In this document: positions 34,337 to 42,338 of the stretch, piece after piece
Layout: every line of letters starts with the position of its first letter
Position numbering within the stretch: the stretch's first letter is position 1
Source of the DNA: Bacteroidota bacterium
GTDB taxonomy: Bacteria > Bacteroidota > Bacteroidia > Chitinophagales > Saprospiraceae
Reading direction: 5' to 3'
NCBI GenBank assembly: GCA_963169325.1
Contig: CAUJEY010000145.1
Span: 1 to 59,186, forward strand
DNA length: 59,186 nt
Made by a program: the position numbers and the translations under genes
Notes under the pieces: generated by a model
The model's database searches: none
What the model saw: only the letters and a program-made list of their open reading frames with translations
Told to the model about the DNA's origin: nothing

Positions 34337-36784
34337 ATGTTCTACAATTATCTGAAAATCGCCATCCGCAATCTGCTGAAATACAAAACGTTCAGCTTTA
34401 TCAATCTGTTTGGCCTGACGATTGGGGCAGCCTGCTGTCTGTACATTCTGTTGTACGTGCAGGAGCAACACAGTTTTGACAAACACCACCATGACAACGA
34501 CAGGCTCTATCGGATTACGTCCGATCTTTACATGCCCAACGATATGGAGCCGATGCGGATGGCCACCTTATCTCCGCCCATTGCGCCGGTGTTAAAAACG
34601 GAATTCCCGGAAGTGGAAACGGCGGCCCGGGTGTGCAGCCCGCCCGGCGTGGAACGCAACCTGTTTCGCTTAGGCGACAAGGTTTTTTATGAAAAACAAG
34701 GGCTTTATGTAGACAGCACTTTTTTCCGGGTATTCGATTACCACTTTTTATCCGGCGATCCGCGCCATGCGCTCGACGAACCCAACTCGGTGGTCATTTC
34801 GGAGAAGCTGGCGCAGCAACTGTTCAACACGACGCAGGCATTAAATCAAAGTGTGGATATCGGCGGGCAGCAAGGCGAGCAAAAATTTAAAGTGACCGGC
34901 ATCTTCAACGGTTCATTGGGTAATAGCCATATCATGCCCGAATTTTTCATGTCAATGAATTCGGGCGGTATCGGCGAATTTGTGCGATCGGATGACTCCT
35001 GGGCCGGCAACAATTTTATTTTTGGCTACCTGCGCCTTCGGCCGGGCGCCGATGCCAAAGCACTGGAGGCCAAATTGCCCGATTTTCTGCAACGGCACGG
35101 TGCGACGCAGTTGAAAGAACTCAATATGAAAAAAACGCTGCACCTGCAACCGGTCGCCGGCATACACACCGACACGAAACGTATCGCCGAACTTTCGCCG
35201 GGCGTCGGTGCGCGGTTTTTAAATATCCTGTTGCTGATCGCCGGGTTTATTATGTTGGTGGCCTGTATCAATTTTATGAATCTGACTACTGCCCGTTCCA
35301 CCCGCCGGGCACAGGAAGTGGGGGTACGAAAAGCCATCGGCGCGCCAAAAAGCGCGCTCATCGGGCAGTTTTTAAGTGAAAGTATGGTCCTGGCGTTTTT
35401 AGCCGTGTTGCTGGCCATACCTGTGGTGATCATTGCCCTACCCTACCTGAACTACATTTCCGGAACGGAGGTGGCGCTGGATTTTACAAAGGATTGGTCG
35501 GGCTGGGGCATGGTCGGCGGCCTGGTTTTGCTCACGGGTGTGCTGGCGGGGAGTTATCCGGCATTTTACCTGTCCTCCTTCAAACCGGTTGCCGTGCTGC
35601 GGGGCATTGGCGCGGCAAGAAGCAGCGGCAGTGTAATTTGGTTGCGCAAAGGACTGGTGATCAGTCAGTTTGTGATAGCGTCTGTTTTAATTATCGGGGC
35701 CATTGTCATCCGGTTTCAGTTGAACTACATGCTGAATAAAGACCTGGGGTTTGACAAAAATCAAAAGGTGATATTTCAATTCCGTACTTCGGAAAGCCAG
35801 GAAAAGTTAGAAGCCTTTCGAAATGAGTTGATGCAATTGCCGGAAATAGAATCCGCATCCGGTATGGCCGTAAGTCCCGGACAGCCGGTGTACAACGATA
35901 TTTCTATGTATAAACAGGGCCAGGATATGAGTGCCGGCTCGATTGTCCGTTTTACTTTTACGGATGAAAACTATCTGAAGACACTAAAAATCAAACTGTT
36001 GGCAGGGCGATTCTTCACTCCTGCCGATACGTCCGCCCAATTTGGCCAATCAAAAATAGTGATCAACGAAACAGCGCTGAAACGGTTGGGTATTCCCGTT
36101 GAAGAAGCGCCCGGGATGGTTTTGCGATCCGATTTTCGCGAAAGACACTTTGAATTCACGATTATCGGGGTCATGCAGGATTTTTTCTTTGAAACGCTCA
36201 ACAATGAAATAGATCCCTTTGCAGTGGCGCCTGCGCCGCCGCGGGAGTTGGCCCAGGTGGTGGCCGATGTCCGGACCAGCGACTTTTCTGCATTCTTTGC
36301 AAAAACTGAAAGTATCTGGAACCGCGTTGTGCCCGGTTTGCCGTTCGAATATTCTTTCCTCGACAGCGATTTTGAAAAATTGTACCAGTCGGAACAAACG
36401 CTGGCCCGCATTATCGGGGCATTCACACTCATCGCTATCCTGATTTCCTGTCTGGGACTGTTCGGCCTTTCCGCTTTTACGGCAGAGCAGCGCACCAAAG
36501 AGATCGGCATTCGTAAAGTATTGGGCGCCAGTGCGCTGGGTATTACCGGACTTTTAACCAAAGATTTTTTAAAATTGGTGGTCATCGCTTTGTTCTTGGC
36601 CGCTCCGGTGGCCTGGTGGGCGATGAACAAATGGCTGCAGGAGTTTGCCTACCGGATTCCTTTGAGTTGGTGGATATTTGTCCTGGCCGGAGCCATCGCG
36701 ATCATTGTTACTGTTCTGACGGTATGCACCCAGAGTGTAAAAGCGGCGCTGGCTAATCCGATTAATAGTTTGAGGAATGAGTAA
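34337..36784 (+). CDS. Double-FtsX permease 9 of 9, last gene of the operon
   Basis: 815 residues. The first FtsX motif ACINFMNLTTARSTRRAQEV is near 307 with VRKAIGA. The second is SCLGLFGLSAFTAEQRTKEI near 703. It ends NPINSLRNE. The stop codon is only 5 bp from the stop of the convergent cyclase gene, with no hairpin between, so the operon transcript must end inside or beyond that gene on the opposite strand. Confidence 0.95.
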   Translation: MFYNYLKIAIRNLLKYKTFSFINLFGLTIGAACCLYILLYVQEQHSFDKHHHDNDRLYRITSDLYMPNDMEPMRMATLSPPIAPVLKTEFPEVETAARVCSPPGVERNLFRLGDKVFYEKQGLYVDSTFFRVFDYHFLSGDPRHALDEPNSVVISEKLAQQLFNTTQALNQSVDIGGQQGEQKFKVTGIFNGSLGNSHIMPEFFMSMNSGGIGEFVRSDDSWAGNNFIFGYLRLRPGADAKALEAKLPDFLQRHGATQLKELNMKKTLHLQPVAGIHTDTKRIAELSPGVGARFLNILLLIAGFIMLVACINFMNLTTARSTRRAQEVGVRKAIGAPKSALIGQFLSESMVLAFLAVLLAIPVVIIALPYLNYISGTEVALDFTKDWSGWGMVGGLVLLTGVLAGSYPAFYLSSFKPVAVLRGIGAARSSGSVIWLRKGLVISQFVIASVLIIGAIVIRFQLNYMLNKDLGFDKNQKVIFQFRTSESQEKLEAFRNELMQLPEIESASGMAVSPGQPVYNDISMYKQGQDMSAGSIVRFTFTDENYLKTLKIKLLAGRFFTPADTSAQFGQSKIVINETALKRLGIPVEEAPGMVLRSDFRERHFEFTIIGVMQDFFFETLNNEIDPFAVAPAPPRELAQVVADVRTSDFSAFFAKTESIWNRVVPGLPFEYSFLDSDFEKLYQSEQTLARIIGAFTLIAILISCLGLFGLSAFTAEQRTKEIGIRKVLGASALGITGLLTKDFLKLVVIALFLAAPVAWWAMNKWLQEFAYRIPLSWWIFVLAGAIAIIVTVLTVCTQSVKAALANPINSLRNE

Positions 36785-36789
36785 CGGGG

Positions 36790-37848
36790 TTATCTGGTTG
36801 GTATTACCTCAAAAATACTTACCAGATTGGCCTTGTTTTTAAGCGACACTTCTCCAACTTTTTGACATTTGAATAAGTCCCCGGCTTTTTCAAAAGTTTC
36901 CCCGGTGATCAGAATCTGACCGGGTTTTGCTACGGACTGGAGCCGCTGAGCGGTATTGACCACATCGCCGATGACGGTAAAATCAAACCGTTTTAAGGTG
37001 GCAGAACCGACATTGCCGGAAATGACTTCGCCCGTATTGACGCCGATGGATACTTTAGGTAAAAAAGCCTGAACACCGGATGCCGGCCGCTCTATGGATT
37101 GTGTACATTCATTGATGGACAAACCCGCCCGAATGGCGCGCGCGAGGTGGTTTTCACCTCTGAATACCGCTAAAACTGCATCGCCCATAAATTTATCGAC
37201 ATAACCGCCTTCCGCAATAATGGCTTTTACCATGATGTCGAAGTATTGATTCAGCAGGTTGATTACGACGGCTGGAGCCTCCTGCTCCGAAATGGCGGTA
37301 AATCCGACAATATCTACAAAAAGTATCGTGGCTTCTATGGTTTCCGTTGACAGTAGCGATTCTTCATATTGTTTGCAACACATGAATTGTAACACACTGT
37401 TGTTGACATACATTTTCAGGATGTTGTTTTCCTGAATCGCCTGAATCGTCTCTTTAATTTGCTGGGACGTTTTTAACGCTTTGGATAAGGTTTGTTCAAA
37501 ATCCTCAAAATCGAAAGGTTTGCAAATAAAATCGAAGGCTCCGCGATTCATAGCCGTGCGGATATTCTCCATGTCGCCATAGGCAGAAATAATGACGGTT
37601 TTCAGCAGTGGGCTGGTTTCTCCGATTTTCCCTAAAAGGGTCAGGCCGTCCATTTGAGGCATATTGATATCGCTGAACACGATGTCGGTATCGGGATGTT
37701 CCTGTAGTTTGGCCAGGGCTTCAATACCGTTCTGTGCAAAAACAAATTCGTATTCCTGCTCCCGAATCTGACGGCGGAATTTCTGGCGAATGAGCTGAAC
37801 GACATCGTCTTCGTCATCCACAACTAATATCTTGTATTTGGCGCTCAT
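36790..37848 (-). CDS. Response regulator fused to class III adenylate cyclase
   Basis: A 352-residue cytoplasmic protein. The receiver domain (1-120) has acidic Asp11-Asp12, phospho-acceptor Asp60 in FSDINMP, Ser88 and Lys110. A short helical linker follows. The cyclase domain (about 170-350) has metal-binding Asp179 (LFVDIVGFTAIS) and Asp223 (KFMGDAVLAVF), base-selecting Lys219 with Thr291, and transition-state Asn298/Arg302 (VVNTAQR). These residues predict cAMP synthesis controlled by phosphorylation. Its start overlaps the stop of the upstream receiver gene by 4 bp. Confidence 0.93.
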   Translation of the reverse strand: MSAKYKILVVDDEDDVVQLIRQKFRRQIREQEYEFVFAQNGIEALAKLQEHPDTDIVFSDINMPQMDGLTLLGKIGETSPLLKTVIISAYGDMENIRTAMNRGAFDFICKPFDFEDFEQTLSKALKTSQQIKETIQAIQENNILKMYVNNSVLQFMCCKQYEESLLSTETIEATILFVDIVGFTAISEQEAPAVVINLLNQYFDIMVKAIIAEGGYVDKFMGDAVLAVFRGENHLARAIRAGLSINECTQSIERPASGVQAFLPKVSIGVNTGEVISGNVGSATLKRFDFTVIGDVVNTAQRLQSVAKPGQILITGETFEKAGDLFKCQKVGEVSLKNKANLVSIFEVIPTR

Positions 37849-38219
37849 GGCAAAAGGGTTAATTTTTGTTTCAGGGTGCTGAAATCCAGCGGTTTATTCA
37901 AAAAATCATTGGCGCCGAGACGCATTGCTTCTTCCTGCTTTTCCGGATCGCCATAAGCGGTGATCATCACAATAAACGGCGGCGGCTCCGGCTTGTCCTC
38001 CCGAATCCGGCGCAAGAGTTCCAAACCGCTCATACCGGGCATGTTGATATCTGACAAGATCAAGACGGCTTCCGAGGGATGTTCCTGAAGAAAGGTGAGC
38101 GCTTCTTCGCCCGAAAAACAGAACGCGAATGAAAAGGCGCCCTCCCGGATTTCCCGGCGAAAACGTTGCTCGAATAGGGCCTTAATGTCTTGTTCGTCGT
38201 CTACGACTAAAATTTTCAT
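37845..38219 (-). CDS. Single-domain response regulator
   Basis: A 124-residue CheY-like receiver with Asp7/Asp8, phospho-acceptor Asp57 (LSDINMP), Thr87 and Lys109, and no output domain. It is clearly related to the receiver of the next gene (shared FRREIRE-, LQEHP-, SDINMP-, AYGD- and KP-DF-type blocks), suggesting a local duplication. The stop overlaps the cyclase start (ATGA), so the two are translationally coupled. It may act as a phosphate sink or competitor for the kinase that feeds the cyclase; no kinase gene is adjacent. Confidence 0.93.
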   Translation of the reverse strand: MKILVVDDEQDIKALFEQRFRREIREGAFSFAFCFSGEEALTFLQEHPSEAVLILSDINMPGMSGLELLRRIREDKPEPPPFIVMITAYGDPEKQEEAMRLGANDFLNKPLDFSTLKQKLTLLP

Positions 38220-38274
38220 GTGTAATCCAGGTTTGATTCCTTTTTTAAATAGCTAAAAACGGCTGATGCAATGA

Positions 38275-38282
38275 CAAATGTA
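38275..38282 (-). promoter_or_regulatory. Possible -7 element of the receiver/cyclase pair
   Basis: Reads TACATTTG on the minus strand (TAnnTTTG), about 56 bp upstream of the receiver start. No clear -33 element is seen. Confidence 0.35.
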
Positions 38283-38355
38283 GTGCACTTGCGTCAGGGT
38301 ATACCCACCCTTTGCGCAACTTTATAATTGGAACTTCTTGCTGTAAATTAAATCA

Positions 38356-39594
38356 TTAGTCACACGCGCAAAATCCGTCCGACAACGCCGTCGCCTGCAC
38401 CACCAAACTTCCCGGTAGCGCGCCGGCCGCTGTACACACCTGAAACGTGCCCGTATTTCCCGAAAAGGTCTGTGTCACAGCGCCTGATACCGGGTTGATA
38501 TAAGTAAGCGTGAAAGGGGCCGTTCCTGTAAAACTCGCCGTCACTGTGGTGCAAGCCCCGGCGCACACATCGGGGTTGGCAGCGGAAAAAGTGACCGCAG
38601 GTAGTGGCCGCTCTGTGATGGTGGTGCTTGCGACGCCGGTACAGCCCGAATTGCCGGTTACCGTGACGGAATAAGTCCCCCCTTGATTGATTGTAATGCT
38701 GGGCGTAGTTTCTCCGTTCGACCAGTTGTAGGCCATGTAATTTCCGCCTTGAACGGTGAGCGTCAGGTTCGAATTTTCGCAAAACGTCGTGCCGCCCGCA
38801 ATCGTTGGTGGTGCGCCACCCGCTCCCTGCACCACTATAGAAGCCGTGCTGGTGCATCCTCCGCTGTATGTTGCGGTCACGGAATAGGTGCCGGGATTAC
38901 TGATATTGATGGTGCTGCCCGAAGCACCATTGCTCCAGATGTAGGAATTGGCATTGTTGGGTGTCACAGTCAGGGCGCCCGTTTCTCCGGGACAGAGGCT
39001 CGGTGGCCCATCTATGTTGATCAGGCCGCCTCCAACATTGACGATGTCAGAAAGCAAAATAGGATTGATAAAAGCGACACAACCTTGTGAGTTGGTGACC
39101 GAACTCACGGTATAAGTAGTCGTTTCTGTCGGGCAGACTGAAATGGTTGTAAGATTACCGATACCGTTTTCAACAAATGTCAGTGTGCCGCCTGTGCTTA
39201 GTTCCAGTACAATTGTATAGGGACCTGAGTTCCCACTATTGGTGAGCAAAACATTGATGGGGGCGCATTGCCCCGCACAGATATTTTCATTGCCGCCCAC
39301 AACGGCAATGCCTGTGGTGAAACCTTGCACATTGACGAACCCGATAGCCGTACTGCCATTCGAGCAGGTTACGGTCACTTGGTATGGGCCGGGTATGCTT
39401 ATTGTCGTGCTTTGCGTGTTGGCGCCGTTCGACCATGTATAATTAGAGTAGCCGGAGGATGCCGTCAACGTAATAGGCTGCCCGCTACACATCACCTGAA
39501 TGCCGGAAATCGTAGGGGCACTGCATTGCGAATTGCCAATGAGCGGCAGCAGCAAGGCGGTAATTGTTGTGAGTAGTAGAATAAAAGTTTTCAT
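38356..39594 (-). CDS. Secreted PKD/Ig-like protein with C-terminal CxC module (copy A)
   Basis: 412 residues with a signal peptide (MKTFILLLTTITALLLPLIGNSQ). It carries three Ig-like modules of the YxWSNG type (SNYTWSNG, NSYIWSNG, MAYNWSNG) and then the shared 82-residue terminal module (38356-38604), ending DGFCACD-stop. The terminal module carries five cysteines (VCAGAC, QVC, CxC). The protein has no recognisable type A or type B T9SS domain, although it looks extracellular. It is the last gene of the seven-gene operon. It shares the NPVSGAV and SLVV variant of the module only with copy E. Confidence 0.88.
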   Translation of the reverse strand: MKTFILLLTTITALLLPLIGNSQCSAPTISGIQVMCSGQPITLTASSGYSNYTWSNGANTQSTTISIPGPYQVTVTCSNGSTAIGFVNVQGFTTGIAVVGGNENICAGQCAPINVLLTNSGNSGPYTIVLELSTGGTLTFVENGIGNLTTISVCPTETTTYTVSSVTNSQGCVAFINPILLSDIVNVGGGLINIDGPPSLCPGETGALTVTPNNANSYIWSNGASGSTINISNPGTYSVTATYSGGCTSTASIVVQGAGGAPPTIAGGTTFCENSNLTLTVQGGNYMAYNWSNGETTPSITINQGGTYSVTVTGNSGCTGVASTTITERPLPAVTFSAANPDVCAGACTTVTASFTGTAPFTLTYINPVSGAVTQTFSGNTGTFQVCTAAGALPGSLVVQATALSDGFCACD

Positions 39595-39634
39595 GTGTGC
39601 TCGTTACTTTTATGAAGCAGAAAATGCGTTTGTA

Positions 39635-40660
39635 TTATTGACAAACACACCACGCATCCGTCAGCGCCGTCGCCTGCACCGAAAAACTCCCCGGTGGCGC
39701 GCCGGCCGCCGTGCATACCTGAAAAGTGCCCGTATTTCCTGAAAAAGTCTGCGTCGTCGTACCCATAGGCGTGGTATAAGTGAGCATGAAGGGCGCCGTG
39801 CCGGTAAAGGTGGCCGTCACCGTCGTGCAAGCACCAGCGCACACATCCGGATCGGCCACCGAAAAAGCAACGGCCGGCAGAAGCCTGACCGTCACTGTCG
39901 CGGCATCGGTATCGCTTCCGCAGGTACCGGTGACCGTCACCGTATAGGTGGAAGTGGCAGAAGGGCTGACGGTGATGGATGGCGTCGTTTCGCCGGTGTT
40001 CCACAGGTAGGTATCGCCACCCGAGGCAGTGAGGGTCGTTTGCTGCCCGGCGCAAATCGTTACATCCGGGCCGGCATTGGCTTCCGGAGGTTCGTCGCCG
40101 ACGTTGAAAGTGATGGACCAACTGATGAGTTCGCCAATGTCGGCCGTCACATAATCGTTGATATAGAGCGTCCAGCTGCCGTCGGCGTTGACGCCGTTGT
40201 AGGTACTGGCAAAGGTATGCGTACCGAGCGGCGGCGCATTGCTGTACGGGTTGTTCAAGTTGGTCACCCTGCCTTCGGGCCGGAACACACCCGTATAGGG
40301 CGGCGCGCCGTCTGTGATGAATTGTCCGGTGTTGTCGGTGAACACGGTATTGGTGTAATTGTCGCCCGGGCCGCCGTTGCCGGTCGAAAGCTCGAGCACC
40401 TGACCGCCGGGACCAATCAGCAGGATGCCGATGTCGCCGACCCAGGTGTGGGTCAGATTAATTTCCACATTTTCGATGCTCACACAACCGCCGATCACCC
40501 CGACGCCTGAAACGACACAAGGCGACTGCGTGACGCCAATCGTTTGTTGCGGGGCGCCGGGCGGTATCGGCAGGCCGCCCGTACCACTGAAAGTTACAGG
40601 TTGGGCCGTGCCGAACAGTGCCGAACAGCAAGCTAACAAAAGGAGCGTTTTCTTTAACAT
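39635..40660 (-). CDS. Secreted P-domain protein with C-terminal CxC module (copy B)
   Basis: 341 residues with a signal peptide (MLKKTLLLLACCSALFGTAQ). Residues about 25-190 resemble the proprotein-convertase P-domain (THTWVGDIGILLIGPGG, then DGSWTLYINDYVTADIG and SWSITF), a beta sandwich often joined to secreted enzymes or cargo. One PKD/Ig-like module (DTYLWNTGETTPSITV) follows, then the 81-residue terminal module (39635-39880) ending DAWCVCQ-stop. Its 3' end, including the stop codon and about 9 following bases, is almost identical to that of copy F. It lies 12 bp from copy C upstream. Confidence 0.88.
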   Translation of the reverse strand: MLKKTLLLLACCSALFGTAQPVTFSGTGGLPIPPGAPQQTIGVTQSPCVVSGVGVIGGCVSIENVEINLTHTWVGDIGILLIGPGGQVLELSTGNGGPGDNYTNTVFTDNTGQFITDGAPPYTGVFRPEGRVTNLNNPYSNAPPLGTHTFASTYNGVNADGSWTLYINDYVTADIGELISWSITFNVGDEPPEANAGPDVTICAGQQTTLTASGGDTYLWNTGETTPSITVSPSATSTYTVTVTGTCGSDTDAATVTVRLLPAVAFSVADPDVCAGACTTVTATFTGTAPFMLTYTTPMGTTTQTFSGNTGTFQVCTAAGAPPGSFSVQATALTDAWCVCQ

Positions 40661-40672
40661 AGTATGGTTGTT

Positions 40673-41788
40673 TTAATTACAAGTACAAAAAGCATCCATC
40701 AACGCCGTTGCCTCCACTGAAAAACTCCCCGGTGGCGCGCCGGCCGCCGTACAAACCTGAAACGTGCCCGTATTTCCCGAAAAAGTCTGCATTGCCGTGC
40801 CAGCAGGCGTAGTATAAGTAAGCGTGAAAGGGGCTGTACCCATAAAATTCGCCGTCACCGTCGTGCAAGCCCCGGCGCACACATTGGGGTTGGTAGCGGA
40901 AAAAGTGACCGTGGGTAGCGGCCGCCAGGTAACTTGAATAGCATTGGAAATGTCCAGGCAAGGATCGTTCAAGTCCACATTGCCGCCGGCGTTGTTGCCG
41001 GCTATAGCGGCGATGTAATAAGTCACGCCCGTTTGCATCGTGGCGGGATTAAAAGTAAAAGACGGTGTATTGCTGGTGGCAAGGATGCTGCCGAGGGTGT
41101 CAGCGGGGTTGGAAAATAGGATGTATTGAAGAATGTCGTTGTTGTCCAAAAAGGTCTGTGTAGCCGGTAGTACATTACCAGTGATTCCAACGCAAACATT
41201 GAAGGGATTGGCGGTTATCTCCCCCGCATCGGTAGGGCAAGAGGGGCAACAGAGGTACAAGGAAAAAACAACCCCAGATGGCGAACCACTTATGTAAACA
41301 TCTTCCACTTTTATTGAACTCATGGTTTCTGTAATCACGATGTCATCCCATGAACTGGCACAGCCCGAACATGCTTGTATAGTTCCGGAAGGCGAAATGA
41401 CGGCTGGCGATAAGCACCCGTCAGGGACACCGGGATTAATGACCGGATAAAAACTGCCGTTGACCGTAAATGCTATTTCTTCAGCACCCAAAACGTCGTT
41501 ATTTATAGCATAAACGCCGACGCGTACACCGGATATTGCCGGTGAAAAGTTAAACGTATAACTTCCTGGCCCCAAATTGCCTATCAGATAAGGGCCTTTG
41601 CCACAGAGGGTTACGTTGCCCGCAGAACCTTGAGATGTGACCGTCACATTGGTGCAACCTACCAGTTGTGTGCCAGACGAATGCGTAACTTGCGTGCTGC
41701 ATTGCCCCCAAGCTTGCCAAGGCGACAAACAGACAAAAAGCGCTGTAAGTACTCCGAATTGAAGAGAAGAAAAGATCAAATGTTTCAT
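40673..41788 (-). CDS. Secreted Cys-rich protein with C-terminal CxC module (copy C)
   Basis: 371 residues with a signal peptide ending near AWGQ. The N-terminal ~190 residues are beta-rich with several Cys pairs (CSGCASSWDD, LCCPSCPTDAG) and match no family I recognise. A ~70-residue module (ILQYILFSNPADTLGS and onward, to NAIQVTW) is shared with copies D, E and F. The terminal module (40673-40918) ends DAFCTCN-stop. The shared middle module is almost identical in DNA to that of copy E. Confidence 0.85.
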   Translation of the reverse strand: MKHLIFSSLQFGVLTALFVCLSPWQAWGQCSTQVTHSSGTQLVGCTNVTVTSQGSAGNVTLCGKGPYLIGNLGPGSYTFNFSPAISGVRVGVYAINNDVLGAEEIAFTVNGSFYPVINPGVPDGCLSPAVISPSGTIQACSGCASSWDDIVITETMSSIKVEDVYISGSPSGVVFSLYLCCPSCPTDAGEITANPFNVCVGITGNVLPATQTFLDNNDILQYILFSNPADTLGSILATSNTPSFTFNPATMQTGVTYYIAAIAGNNAGGNVDLNDPCLDISNAIQVTWRPLPTVTFSATNPNVCAGACTTVTANFMGTAPFTLTYTTPAGTAMQTFSGNTGTFQVCTAAGAPPGSFSVEATALMDAFCTCN

Positions 41789-41808
41789 AGTTCGGTTGTT
41801 TCATTCAA

Positions 41809-42291
41809 TTAGTCACAAGTACAGAATGAATCTGTCAGTGCAGTCGCCTCCACTGAGAAACTCCCCGGCGACGCGCCGGCCGCCGTACAAACCTGAAACG
41901 TACCCGTATTTCCCGAAAAAGTCTGCATTGCCGTGCCAGCAGGCGTAGTATAAGTAAGCGTGAAAGGGGCTGTACCCATAAAATTCGCCGTCACCGTCGT
42001 GCAAGCTCCGGCGCACACCTCGGGGTTGGCAGCGGAAAAAGTGACCGTGGGTAGTGACTGCCAGGTGACCGGGATGGCATTGGAAATATGCAGACAAGGG
42101 TCGTTCAAATCCACATTGCCGTTCAGGTTGTTGCCCGCAATAGCAGCGATATAGTAGGTCACACCCGTTTGCATCGTAGCGGGATTGAAAGCAAAAGACG
42201 GTGTATTGCTGGTGGCAAGGATGCTGCCGAGTGTATCAGCGAGGTTGGAAAAAAGGATGTAGGTGAATGTATAAATAATATACTTGTCCAT
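41809..42291 (-). pseudogene. 5'-truncated copy of the CxC-module family (copy D)
   Basis: Only 160 codons. The frame opens with MDKYIIYTFT, which is not a signal peptide, and joins the shared module in the middle (YILFSNLADTLGS). The terminal module (41809-42054) is intact and ends DSFCTCD-stop. The middle part is closest to copy F (SFAFNPAT, NNLNGNVDL), while the terminal module is closest to copy C. Without an export signal the product could not reach the surface, so this looks like the remnant of a deletion or unequal recombination. A short translated product cannot be excluded. Confidence 0.7.
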
Positions 42292-42338
42292 ATTGCCAGT
42301 AGAGAAATTCGATTCATCGGTTTAACTTGTTTGGAATG

